From NCBI GenBank assembly GCA_965205255.1, contig OZ242051.1, forward strand, positions 3,100,001 through 3,164,000: a stretch of DNA of 64,000 nt, read 5' to 3'. The notes beneath the pieces were generated by a model that did no database searches, was not told where the DNA came from, and worked only from the letters and a program-made list of their open reading frames with translations. The position numbers and the translations under genes are program-made. Source of the stretch: G965205255 sp965205255 (GTDB lineage: Bacteria > Pseudomonadota > Gammaproteobacteria > Pseudomonadales > Endozoicomonadaceae). This document shows positions 1 to 8,715 of this stretch, one piece after another (the stretch's first letter is position 1; every line of letters starts with the position of its first letter).

Positions 1-2
1 AT

Positions 3-1055
3 GATCGTGGAAAAGTTGTTCTGCGCTGTACGGAACATATGAACCTGCTACGCCCCAAAACCATGGTCAGGCAGTGGCAGCAGGAACAAAAGAAACAAGG
101 CCGAGTCTCGGTAACAATTAAAGAGTTTGGGGTTAACAATGTACATGGGTATATTACCGCTATTAAACCCACTACAGTGAATACCACCCACCTTGATATT
201 AACAGGAGCCATCAAAGCCCCGCCATCTCCTTATTTGGTCGACATGTGCTAAAAGTGAGAACCTATCAGTTCAAAGATTTCAACACGAAAAAGATCAGCT
301 ACGTCTCGGCAACCCCTGAACATAGGGTTTATGTAAAAAATTACAATGCTTTTGTCCCTATACAGGATTTGTCACCGAAAGAAAACTTAATCAGTGCCAC
401 CGGTCATCTGATTCACCTGCTCTGTAAAGGTAACAGAAACAGTCACTGCGGGGTGAGTTATGGGGTAAAGGGAGTCCCAGTAGAGGTATATAATTTGGAG
501 ATATATAAAAGACACAGATATTTTGTGGGAAAAGGACAGATTCTAGTGCATAACATATATCACACCTGCGAAATATGCGGGAAAAGGGTTAGTCGACCAG
601 CAATTTTAAAAATCCATATGCGTAAGCATACTGGAGAGAAACCTTTTGTGTGCAATTTTTCAGGATGTGATTACAGGTCAGCCCAAAAATCCAATCTAAC
701 TACCCATATGCGCAAGCATACCGAAGAAAAACACTTCAAGTGTAATTTCTGTGACAAAGCATTTTCTCGGAAGGATGCCTTAAAAAAACATATGAAAGGG
801 AAGTTTCATATGCTTAGATATACTCTCCAAAATAGTGGTTCTACTCCAGAAATAGAACCATTAATAACTGAGCCTGATCCTTTAAATAGATCGCCTGTAA
901 TACAATTACAACCACCTGTATCACAGGCAGAGGCTTCAGATGTTATTTCAGGTAACTCAGAATTGAGCTCCGGGGTATGGAGCAACGAAGATCCGGTATT
1001 TGATTTTCAAAAGGACATTATGGACCTTATTATGGATTATGTGTGCAAGCAATAA
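3..1055 (+). CDS. HINT-C2H2 zinc-finger protein, array copy 1 (5' cut by window)
   Basis: The frame is open from base 3, so the ATG at 39 is an internal Met (Met92 of the full copies), and the signal peptide lies outside the window. The HINT part has TPEHRVYV, where most copies have RFYV, and ends LVHN followed by Ile-Tyr-His, so this copy lacks the extra Cys two residues after the Asn. Three C2H2 fingers follow. Predicted base-contact residues (-1,2,3,6) are R-A-I-I, Q-S-N-T and R-D-A-K. Finger 2 is the same as in copy 2. The tail ends in a short acidic helix (KDIMDLIMDYVCKQ). Function of the family is inferred, not known. Confidence 0.88.
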   Translation, partial: DRGKVVLRCTEHMNLLRPKTMVRQWQQEQKKQGRVSVTIKEFGVNNVHGYITAIKPTTVNTTHLDINRSHQSPAISLFGRHVLKVRTYQFKDFNTKKISYVSATPEHRVYVKNYNAFVPIQDLSPKENLISATGHLIHLLCKGNRNSHCGVSYGVKGVPVEVYNLEIYKRHRYFVGKGQILVHNIYHTCEICGKRVSRPAILKIHMRKHTGEKPFVCNFSGCDYRSAQKSNLTTHMRKHTEEKHFKCNFCDKAFSRKDALKKHMKGKFHMLRYTLQNSGSTPEIEPLITEPDPLNRSPVIQLQPPVSQAEASDVISGNSELSSGVWSNEDPVFDFQKDIMDLIMDYVCKQ

Positions 1056-1228
1056 AAAGAATATCTGACGATGGACATTCGTAGACCCTACGGACTGAAA
1101 TAATTTACGCTTTTCAAAAAACACCTGCAATTATTAGCTTATGCTTTAATAGAGCCGAACACTTGATTAAGAGATTATACCAAAACTGCATGGTTTTTAT
1201 TAATTAAACTCTAAGTATGAGAAGAGCT

Positions 1229-1309
1229 ATGGATCTAAAATTTGCATGTATTATCCAAGCTAGAAGACTCTTGAAGCATAGATTTAACATCGCCTCCATC
1301 AAAAAATAG
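1229..1309 (+). pseudogene. Relic of dehydrogenase 5' end in spacer 1 (type A)
   Basis: An intact 26-codon reading frame starts MDLKFACIIQARR. Its first codons match the start of the short-chain dehydrogenase at 37870 (MDLKFACITGASR), and the ribosome-binding region before it also matches. The rest (LLKHRFNIASIKK, then TAG) is unrelated to the dehydrogenase. This is the TTATCC sequence subtype. The 489-base spacer (1056-1544) otherwise holds a weak AAAAC/GTTTT hairpin and the leader of copy 2. Confidence 0.8.
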
Positions 1310-1544
1310 ATCATGTTTAAGATAAGCTTAAATTATGAAAAAAAATTATTCACTGAGATAATTTATACTATTTTTAAGTAGCAAAACAGTAAATGGTCAA
1401 TTATATGCTTTTTACGAACATTTATTCAGGAAGGTTAAATTGTGCTTATAAAGTACCATTCAGACGATAAAAAATTTTCGCTCCTCCTCAAAAAAACTTG
1501 TATTATAGGAAACCAAACTGTACTGGAATAGCAATCTGTACCCC

Positions 1545-2846
1545 ATGAACATAACCAAAATCCCTCTGATGCTAGCCATTATCCCAACCCTAAGCGCAAC
1601 AGGTCACGCTCAAATTTCTAACTTGATTATTGCTTCCTCACCCACCTTTCTACCGAGCTATGACAGCCAACCCATTACCCCCCAAACATGGGAAGAAGTG
1701 GACTTTGTTTACTACCATGATTTTCCTTGTAAGGTGACCTGTATTGATAAGATAATCCCCGGCTGCAGAAAAGCCAATAATGATCGTGGCAAAGTTGTTC
1801 TGCGCTGTACAGAGCATATGAACCTGCTACGTCCCAAAACCATGGTCAGGCAGTGGCAGCAGGAACAAAAGAAACAAGGCCGAGTCTCTGTAACAATTAA
1901 AGAGTTTGGGGTTAACAATGTACATGGATATATTACCGCTATTAAACCCACTACAGTGAATACCACCCACCTTGATATTAACAGGAGCCATCAAAGCCCC
2001 GCCATCTCCTTCTTTGGTCGACATGAGCTAAAAGTGAGAACCTATCAGTTCAAAGATGTCAACACGGAACAGATCATTAGCATCTCGGCAACCCCTGAAC
2101 ATAGGTTTTATGTAAAAAATTACAATGCTTTTGTCCCTATACAGGATTTGTCAGCCAAAGATAACTTAATCAGTGCCACCGGCCATCAGATTCACCTGCT
2201 CTGTAAAGGTAACAGAAACAGTCACTGCGGGGTGAGTTATGGGGTAAAGGGAGTTCCTGTAGAGGTGTATAATCTGGAGATATATCAAAAGCACAGATAT
2301 TTTGTGGGAAAAGGACAAATTCTGGTGCATAACACATGTAATAAATGCGATCTATGCGGGAAACAGTTTAACGGACCAGCACATTTAAAAATCCATATGC
2401 GTGTGCATACTAGAGAAAAACCCTATGTGTGCAATTTTTCAGGATGTGATTACAGGTCAGCCCAAAAATCCAATCTAACTACCCATATGCGCAAACATAC
2501 CAACGAAAGACCCTTCAAGTGCAGTTCCTGTAACATCTCTTTTCTTTGGAGAAATAGCTATATAAGACATATGAAAAGTGAAAATCATATAGGTGACTAT
2601 ATTAAGCCAGAGGCTTATTCTAATCCAGAAGCACCGCCATTAATAACTCAGCCTCAACCTCAGCCTCAGCCTATGCCTATGCCTCAGCCTATGCCTCAGC
2701 CTATGCCTCAGCCTATGCTTATACCTACGCCCCAACGTTATTTGTATTATTTCGATCTTTCCCCTTATCCTTTAGATAGGCCTGTTATACAATTACAACC
2801 ACCTGTATCACAGGCAGAGGCTTCTGGTGTTATTCCTGATAATTGA
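1545..2846 (+). CDS. HINT-C2H2 zinc-finger protein, array copy 2, Pro/Met-rich tail
   Basis: Signal peptide (MNITKIPLMLAIIPTLSATGHA), carrier domain with TPEH, and LVHN followed by Thr-Cys. Finger contacts (-1,2,3,6) are G-A-H-I, Q-S-N-T and W-N-S-R; the third finger (CSSCNISFLWRNSYIRH) is nearly that of copy 15. Between the fingers and the conserved PVIQLQPPVSQAEAS segment lies a low-complexity stretch of repeated Pro-Gln and Pro-Met. Translation stops at VIPDN because a TCA serine codon of other copies is TGA here. In-frame sequence continues for 30 codons to TAA at 2935-2937, so the acidic C-terminal helix is lost. Confidence 0.9.
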   Translation: MNITKIPLMLAIIPTLSATGHAQISNLIIASSPTFLPSYDSQPITPQTWEEVDFVYYHDFPCKVTCIDKIIPGCRKANNDRGKVVLRCTEHMNLLRPKTMVRQWQQEQKKQGRVSVTIKEFGVNNVHGYITAIKPTTVNTTHLDINRSHQSPAISFFGRHELKVRTYQFKDVNTEQIISISATPEHRFYVKNYNAFVPIQDLSAKDNLISATGHQIHLLCKGNRNSHCGVSYGVKGVPVEVYNLEIYQKHRYFVGKGQILVHNTCNKCDLCGKQFNGPAHLKIHMRVHTREKPYVCNFSGCDYRSAQKSNLTTHMRKHTNERPFKCSSCNISFLWRNSYIRHMKSENHIGDYIKPEAYSNPEAPPLITQPQPQPQPMPMPQPMPQPMPQPMLIPTPQRYLYYFDLSPYPLDRPVIQLQPPVSQAEASGVIPDN

Positions 2847-3072
2847 GCATTGAACTTTGGGGTATGGAACAACAAAGATTTGACATTCGAACTTTCAGAG
2901 TTTCTTGCTGACCAAGCTGTCGAAAGCATACGATAAATCGAATATTTGACGATGGACATCCATGGACCGTACGGACAGGAATTATTTGAAATGATTTACG
3001 CTTTTCAAAAAACACCTGCAATTATTAGCTTATGGTTTAATAGAGCCGAACACTTGATTGAGAGATTATACC

Positions 3073-3091
3073 AAAACCTGCATGGTTTTTT
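3073..3091 (+). terminator. Weak hairpin plus T-run in type A spacers
   Basis: AAAACC-TGCAT-GGTTTTTT forms a 6-bp stem with a 5-base loop and a T-rich tail, downstream of copy 2. The same sequence recurs about 330 bases after most other copies with type A spacers, with small changes (for example AAAACTGCATGG in spacer 1). The stem has only two G:C pairs, so termination would be weak. Type B spacers have lost it, which could couple neighbouring copies. Confidence 0.4.
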
Positions 3092-3121
3092 ATTAATTAA
3101 ACTCTAAGTATGAGAAGAGCT

Positions 3122-3202
3122 ATGGATCTAAAATTTGCATGTATTACCGAAGCTAGCAGACTCTTGAAGCATAGATTCAACATCGCCTCCATCAAAAAAT
3201 AG
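3122..3202 (+). pseudogene. Relic of dehydrogenase 5' end in spacer 2 (type A)
   Basis: Same 26-codon relic, TTACCG subtype (MDLKFACITEASR, then LLKHRFNIASIKK). Identity to the dehydrogenase gene at 37870 ends after the codons for ASR. The spacer (2847-3437) is longer than usual because copy 2 stops early. Confidence 0.8.
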
Positions 3203-3437
3203 ATCATGTTTAAGATAAGCTTAAATTATGAAAAAAAATTATTCACTGAGATAATTTATACTATTTTTAAGTAGCAAAACAGTAAATGGTCAATTATATG
3301 GTTTTTACGAGAGTTTATACAGGTCGTTTAAATTGTGCTTATAAAGTACCATTCAGACGATAAAAAATTTTCGCTCCTCCTCAAAAAAACTTGTATTATA
3401 GGAAACCAAACTGTACTGGAATACCAATCTGTACCCC

Positions 3438-4733
3438 ATGAACATAACCAAAATCGCTCTGATGCTAGCCATTATTCTAACCCTTAGCGCAACGGGCTAC
3501 GCTCAAATTTCCAACCTGATTATTGCTTCCTCATCCACCTTTCTACCGAGCTATGACAGCCAACCCATCACCCCAAAAACATGGGAAGAAGTGGACTTTG
3601 TTTACTACCATGATTTTCCTTGTAAGGTGACCTGTATTGATAAGATAATCCCCGGCTGCAGAAAAGCCAATAATGATCGTGGCAAAGTTGTTCTGCGCTG
3701 TACGGAACATATGAACCTGCTACGCCCCAAAACCATGGTCAGGCAGTGGCAGCAGGAACAAAAGAAACAAGGCCGAGTCTCTGTAACAATTAAAGAGTTT
3801 GGGGTTAACAATGTACATGGATATATTACCGCTATTAAACCCACTACAGTGAATACCACCCACCTTGATATTAACAGGAGCCATCAAAGCCCCGCCATCG
3901 CCTTCTTTGGTCGACATGTGCTAAAAGTGAGAACCTATCAGTTCAAAGATGTCAACACGGAACAGATCATTAGCATCTCGGCAACCCCTGAACATAGGTT
4001 TTATGTAAAAAATTACAATGCTTTTGTCCCTATACAGGATTTGTCACCCAAAGATAACTTAATCAGTGCTACAGGCCATCAGATTCACCTGCTCTGTAAA
4101 GGTAACAGAAACAGTCACTGCGGGGTGAGTTATGGGGTGAAGGGAGTCCCTGTAGAGGTGTATAATCTGGAGGTATATCAAAAGCACAGATATTTTGTAG
4201 GAAAAGCACAGATCCTGGTGCATAACACATGTCACAAATGCGAAATATGCGGGAAAAGTTTTAGGGAATCAAGACTATTAAGGGTCCATAGACGTGTGCA
4301 TACTAAAGAAAAACCCTTTGTGTGCAATTTTTTAGGATGTGATTACAGTTCATCCCAAAAATCCAATCTAAATCGCCATATGCGCATGCACACTGGAGAG
4401 AAACGCTTTAAGTGCGATATATGTGATATGTCTTTTAGTTGGAAAAATAGCTTAGAAAGACATCTGAAAAGTAATATTGATAAACATCGTTATATGATCA
4501 CCCAGACCGGTTCTACTCTAGAAGCACTCCCATTAATATCTCAGCCTAATCCTAACCTTATAGATAGAGTGCCCCTTATACAATTACAACCACCTGTATC
4601 ACAGGCAGAGGCTTCAGATATTATTCCAGGTAACTCAGCATTGAGCTCTAGGGGATGGAGCAAGGAAGATCCGGTATTTGATGTTCCAAAGGACATTGTG
4701 GACTTGGTTCTCGAGCATGCGAGCAAGCAATAA
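3438..4733 (+). CDS. HINT-C2H2 zinc-finger protein, array copy 3
   Basis: Carrier as in the family, with LVHN followed by Thr-Cys-His. Finger contacts (-1,2,3,6) are E-R-L-V, Q-S-N-R and W-N-S-R. The third finger is unusual in having H-x6-H spacing (RHLKSNIDKH), one residue more than the H-x5-H seen in the other copies. The tail contains the conserved QLQPPVSQAEAS segment and ends KDIVDLVLEHASKQ. No Shine-Dalgarno sequence is visible before the ATG, as in the whole family. Confidence 0.9.
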   Translation: MNITKIALMLAIILTLSATGYAQISNLIIASSSTFLPSYDSQPITPKTWEEVDFVYYHDFPCKVTCIDKIIPGCRKANNDRGKVVLRCTEHMNLLRPKTMVRQWQQEQKKQGRVSVTIKEFGVNNVHGYITAIKPTTVNTTHLDINRSHQSPAIAFFGRHVLKVRTYQFKDVNTEQIISISATPEHRFYVKNYNAFVPIQDLSPKDNLISATGHQIHLLCKGNRNSHCGVSYGVKGVPVEVYNLEVYQKHRYFVGKAQILVHNTCHKCEICGKSFRESRLLRVHRRVHTKEKPFVCNFLGCDYSSSQKSNLNRHMRMHTGEKRFKCDICDMSFSWKNSLERHLKSNIDKHRYMITQTGSTLEALPLISQPNPNLIDRVPLIQLQPPVSQAEASDIIPGNSALSSRGWSKEDPVFDVPKDIVDLVLEHASKQ

Positions 4734-4917
4734 AAAGAATATCTGACGATGGACATTCGTAGACCCTACGGACTGAAATTATTTGAAATGATTTACGCTT
4801 TTCAAAAAACACCTGTAATTATTAGCTTATGGTTTAATAGAGCCGAACACTTGATTGAGAGATTGTACCAAAATCTGCATGGTTTTTATTAATTAAACTC
4901 TAAGTATGAGAAGAGCT

Positions 4918-4998
4918 ATGGATCTAAAATTTGCATGTATTACCGAAGCTAGCAGACTCTTGAAGCATAGACTCAACATCGCTTCCATCAAAAAATAG
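4918..4998 (+). pseudogene. Relic of dehydrogenase 5' end in spacer 3 (type A)
   Basis: Same relic, TTACCG subtype, with Leu for Phe at codon 19 (CTC). The spacer 4734-5233 also contains the hairpin and the copy 4 leader. Confidence 0.78.
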
Positions 4999-5233
4999 AT
5001 CATGTTTAAGATAAGCTTAAATTATGAAAAAAAATTATTCACTGAGATAATTTATACTATTTTTAAGTAGCAAAACAGTAAATGGTAAATTATATGGTTT
5101 TTACGAGAGTTTATACAGGTCGTTTAAATTGTGCTTATAAAGTACCATTCAGACGATAAAACATTTTCTCTCCTCCTCAAAAAAGTTTGTATTATAGGTA
5201 ACCAAACAGTACTGGAATATCAATCTGTACCCC

Positions 5234-6523
5234 ATGAACATAACCAAAATCCCTCTGATGCTAGCCATTATCCTAACCCTAAGCGCAACGGACTACGCTC
5301 AAATTTCCAACCTGATTATTGCTTCCTCATCCACCTTTTTACCGAGCTATGACAGCCAACCCATTACCCCCCAAACATGGGAGGAAGTGGACTTTATTTA
5401 CTACCATGATTTTTCTTGTAAGGCGACCTGTATTGATAAGATAATCCCTGGCTGCAGAAAAGCCAATAATAATCGTGGCAAAGTTGTTCTGCGTTGTATG
5501 GAGCATATGAACCTGCTACGTCCCAAAACCATGGTCAGGCAGTGGCAGCAGGAACAAAAGAAACAAGGCCGAGTCTCGGTAACAATTAAAGAGTTTGGGG
5601 TTAACAATGTACATGGGTATATTACTGCTATTAAACCCACTACAGTAAATACCACCCACCTTGATATTAACAGGAGCCATCAAAGCCCCACCATCTCCTT
5701 CTTTGGTCGACATGTGCTAAAAGTACGAACTTATCAGTTCAAAGATTTCAACACGGAAAAGATCAGCCACGTCTCAGCAACCCCTGAACATAGGTTTTAT
5801 GTAGAAAATTACAATGCTTTTGTCCCAATACAAGATTTATCACCCAAAGATAACTTAATCAGTGCCACTGGCCATCAGGTTCACCTGCTCTGTAAAGGTA
5901 ACAGAAACAGTCACTGCGGGGTGAGTTATGGGGTGAAGGGAGTCCCTATAGAGGTGTATAATCTGGAGATATATCAAAAGCACAGATATTTTGTAGGAAA
6001 AGCACAGATCCTGGTGCATAACACATGTCACAAATGCGAATTATGCGGGAAAGTTTTTAATCGGCCAGCAAAATTAAAGGACCATATGCGTGTGCATACT
6101 AAAGAAAAACCCTTTGTCTGTGATTTTCCAGGATGCAATTACAGAGCTTGCACAAAAAACCTTGTCGTTCGTCATGCGCGCACGCACACTAAAGAAAAAA
6201 ACTTCAGCTGTAATTTCTGTGGCAAAGCTTTTGCTCGGAAGGATAGCTTAAAAAAACATCTGAAAGGGATGATTCATATGCGTAGCTATTCTCTCCAAAA
6301 TAGTGGTTCTACTCCAGAAGTAGAACCATTAATAATTGATCCTGATCCTTTAAATAGATCGCCTGTAATGCAATTACAACCACCTGTATCACAGGCAGAG
6401 GCTTCAGATATTATTCCAGGTAACTCAGCATTGAGCTCTAGGGGATGGAGCAAGGAAGATCTGGTATTTGATGTTCCAAAGGACATTGTGGACTTGGTTC
6501 TCGAGCATGCGAGCAAGCAATAA
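5234..6523 (+). CDS. HINT-C2H2 zinc-finger protein, array copy 4 (reference copy)
   Basis: Layout with residue numbers, valid for most copies: signal peptide 1-22 (cleavage after YA-); a segment with four conserved Cys (62, 66, 74, 88); a possible intein block A at 94-101 (LLRPKTMV) in which the usual nucleophile Cys is Leu; block B TPEH at 183-186; VYNL at 241-244; and the C-terminal HINT motif His262-Asn263. Three C2H2 fingers follow: C268/C271/H284/H288, C296/C301/H314/H318 and C326/C329/H342/H348. Contacts (-1,2,3,6) are R-A-K-D, T-N-L-R and R-D-S-K. The tail has QLQPPVSQAEAS and KDIVDLVLEHASKQ. In known HINT domains Asn cyclisation cleaves after the Asn; here that would free the finger domain. 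Nuclear targeting is inference. Confidence 0.92.
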   Translation: MNITKIPLMLAIILTLSATDYAQISNLIIASSSTFLPSYDSQPITPQTWEEVDFIYYHDFSCKATCIDKIIPGCRKANNNRGKVVLRCMEHMNLLRPKTMVRQWQQEQKKQGRVSVTIKEFGVNNVHGYITAIKPTTVNTTHLDINRSHQSPTISFFGRHVLKVRTYQFKDFNTEKISHVSATPEHRFYVENYNAFVPIQDLSPKDNLISATGHQVHLLCKGNRNSHCGVSYGVKGVPIEVYNLEIYQKHRYFVGKAQILVHNTCHKCELCGKVFNRPAKLKDHMRVHTKEKPFVCDFPGCNYRACTKNLVVRHARTHTKEKNFSCNFCGKAFARKDSLKKHLKGMIHMRSYSLQNSGSTPEVEPLIIDPDPLNRSPVMQLQPPVSQAEASDIIPGNSALSSRGWSKEDLVFDVPKDIVDLVLEHASKQ

Positions 6524-6707
6524 AAAGAATATCTGACGATGGACATTCGTAGACCCTACGGACTGAAATTATTTGAAATGATTTACGCTTTTCAAAAAAC
6601 ACCTGTAATTATTAGCTTATGGTTTAATAGAGCCGAACACTTGATTGAGAGATTGTACCAAAATCTGCATGGTTTTTATTAATTAAACTCTAAGTATGAG
6701 AAGAGCT

Positions 6708-6788
6708 ATGGATCTAAAATTTGCATGTATTACCGAAGCTAGCAGACTCTTGAAGCATAGACTCAACATCGCCTCCATCAAAAAATAG
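6708..6788 (+). pseudogene. Relic of dehydrogenase 5' end in spacer 4 (type A)
   Basis: Same relic, TTACCG subtype with the codon 19 Leu change shared with spacer 3. The whole spacer 6524-7023 is almost identical to spacer 3, which fits a recent duplication of copies 4 and 5. Confidence 0.78.
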
Positions 6789-7023
6789 ATCATGTTTAAG
6801 ATAAGCTTAAATTATGAAAAAAAATTATTCACTGAGATAATTTATACTATTTTTAAGTAGCAAAACAGTAAATGGTCAATTATATGGTTTTTACGAGAGT
6901 TTATACAGGTCGTTTAAATTGTGCTTATAAAGTACCATTCAGACGATAAAACATTTTCTCTCCTCCTCAAAAAAGTTTGTATTATAGGTAACCAAACAGT
7001 ACTGGAATATCAATCTGTACCCC

Positions 7024-8310
7024 ATGAACATAACCAAAATCCCTCTGATGCTAGCCATTATCCTAACCCTAAGCGCAACGGACTACGCTCAAATTTCCAA
7101 CCTGATTATTGCTTCCTCATCCACCTTTTTACCGAGCTATGACAGCCAACCCATTACCCCCCAAACATGGGAGGAAGTGGACTTTGTTTACTACCATGAT
7201 TTTTCTTGTAAGGCGACCTGCATTGATAAGGTAATCCCCGGCTGCAGAAAAGCCAATAATAATCGTGGCAAAGTTGTTCTGCGTTGTATGGAGCATATGA
7301 ACCTGCTACGTCCCAAAACCATGGTCAGGCAGTGGCAGCAGGAACAAAAGAAACAAGGCCGAGTCTCTGTAACAATTAAAGAGTTTGGGGTTAACAATGT
7401 ACATGGGTATATTACTGCTATTAAACCCACTACAGTAAATACCACCCACCTTGATATTAACAGGAGCCATCAAAGCCCCACCATCTCCTTCTTTGGTCGA
7501 CATGTGCTAAAAGTACGAACTTATCAGTTCAAAGATTTCAACACGGAAAAGATCAGCCACGTCTCAGCAACCCCTGAACATAGGTTTTATGTAGAAAATT
7601 ACAATGCTTTTGTCCCAATACAAGATTTATCACCCAAAGATAACTTAATCAGTGCCACCGGCCATCAGATTCACCTGCTCTGTAAAGGTAACAGAAACAG
7701 TCACTGTGGGGTGAGTTATGGGGTGAAGGGAGTCCCTATAGAGGTGTATAATCTGGAGATATATCAAAAGCACAGATATTTTGTAGGAAAAGCACAGATC
7801 CTGGTGCATAACACATGCCACAAATGCGAATTATGCGGGAAAGTTTTTAATCGGCCAGTAAGATTAAAGGCCCATATGCGTGTGCATACTAAAGAAAGAC
7901 CCTTTGTATGTGATTTTCCAGGATGCAATTACAGTGCTTGCACAAAAGACCTTGTCGTTCGTCATGCGCGCACGCACACTAAAGAAAAAAACTTCAGCTG
8001 TAATTTCTGTGGCAAAGCTTTTGCTCGGCAGGATAGCTTAAAGAAACATATGAAAGGTAAGTTTCATATGCGTAGATATACTCTCCAAAATAGTGGTTCT
8101 ACTCCAGAAGTAGAACCATTAATAACTGATCCTGATCCTTTAAATAGATCGCCTGTAATGCAATTACAACCACCTGTATCACCACTGGCAGAGGATTTTA
8201 ACCTTATTCCTAACAACTTGGAATTTAGCTCTGAGCTATTGAACAACGATGATTTTATGCTCTCTATTTCAAAGATCTTTACTGATGTGGATGTTGAAAG
8301 CATACCATAA
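7024..8310 (+). CDS. HINT-C2H2 zinc-finger protein, array copy 5
   Basis: The first 263 residues differ from copy 4 at only about three positions. Finger contacts (-1,2,3,6) are R-V-R-A, T-D-L-R and R-D-S-K, so finger 3 is kept while fingers 1 and 2 have changed mainly at contact positions. The tail switches after QLQPPVS to a different end (LAEDFNLIPNNLEF, then SKIFTDVDVESIP), related to the tails of copies 18, 20 and 21 and not to that of copy 4. Confidence 0.91.
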   Translation: MNITKIPLMLAIILTLSATDYAQISNLIIASSSTFLPSYDSQPITPQTWEEVDFVYYHDFSCKATCIDKVIPGCRKANNNRGKVVLRCMEHMNLLRPKTMVRQWQQEQKKQGRVSVTIKEFGVNNVHGYITAIKPTTVNTTHLDINRSHQSPTISFFGRHVLKVRTYQFKDFNTEKISHVSATPEHRFYVENYNAFVPIQDLSPKDNLISATGHQIHLLCKGNRNSHCGVSYGVKGVPIEVYNLEIYQKHRYFVGKAQILVHNTCHKCELCGKVFNRPVRLKAHMRVHTKERPFVCDFPGCNYSACTKDLVVRHARTHTKEKNFSCNFCGKAFARQDSLKKHMKGKFHMRRYTLQNSGSTPEVEPLITDPDPLNRSPVMQLQPPVSPLAEDFNLIPNNLEFSSELLNNDDFMLSISKIFTDVDVESIP

Positions 8311-8715
8311 ATCTAATATCTGACGATGGACATCCATGGATCGTACGGACAGAAATTATTTGAAATGATTTACGCTTTTCAAAAAAAATCAGTCACTGAG
8401 ATGATTTGTACTATTTTTAAGTAGCAAAGTAGCAAAGTAGCAAAGTAGCAAAGTAGCAAAGTAGCAAAGTAGCAAAGTAGCAAAGTAGCAAAGTAGCAAA
8501 GTAGCAAAGTAGCAAAGTAGCAAAGTAGCAAAGTAGCAAAGTAGCAAAGTAGCAAAACAGTAAATGGTCAATTTTATGGTTTTTACGAGAGTTTATACAG
8601 GTCGGTTAAAGTGTGCTTATAAAGTACCATTCAGACGGTAAAAAAATCATTTCTCCTTTTCAAAAAGTTTGTATTATAGGTAACCAAACAGTACTTAAAT
8701 ATCAATCTGTACCCC
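8311..8715 (+). other. Type B spacer after copy 5
   Basis: The spacer goes directly from the CTTTTCAAAAAA stretch downstream of the gene to CACTGAGAT, which in type A spacers lies behind a second A-run. The region between the two A-runs, including the hairpin and the dehydrogenase relic, is missing. This fits a deletion between A-tracts. The rest is the expanded 8-bp repeat and the leader of copy 6. Confidence 0.7.
8421..8556 (+). repeat. 8-bp tandem repeat, 17 units (GTAGCAAA)
   Basis: Seventeen perfect copies of GTAGCAAA. Type A spacers have a single GTAGCAAAA at the same place, so this is an expansion of a pre-existing unit, likely by slippage. It lies about 160-295 bases upstream of the copy 6 start codon and could change promoter-to-gene distance. 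Confidence 0.95.

Noticed and set aside
5131..5352. 73-codon frame overlapping the start of copies 4, 5, 6, 8, 18, 19 and 21, in another frame
   Set aside because: It is broken by TAG in the leaders of copies 2 and 15, has no ribosome-binding site, and is a by-product of the conserved leader and gene sequence.
5401..5713. Repeated antisense frames of 84 and 65 codons inside each carrier
   Set aside because: They recur only because the carrier is conserved; composition and frame follow the sense gene and no start signals are present.
6017..6025. True protein splicing by an intein
   Set aside because: The block A Cys is absent and the residue after the Asn is not a conserved Cys/Ser/Thr, so splicing is unlikely; only C-terminal cleavage is proposed.
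5234..6523. Array proteins as Ros/MucR-type bacterial zinc-finger regulators
   Set aside because: Ros/MucR proteins have one finger with different spacing and no signal peptide or HINT part; here there are three TGEKP-linked fingers.
8421..8556. CRISPR-like short repeats
   Set aside because: Units are 8 bases with no spacers; it is a simple tandem repeat.
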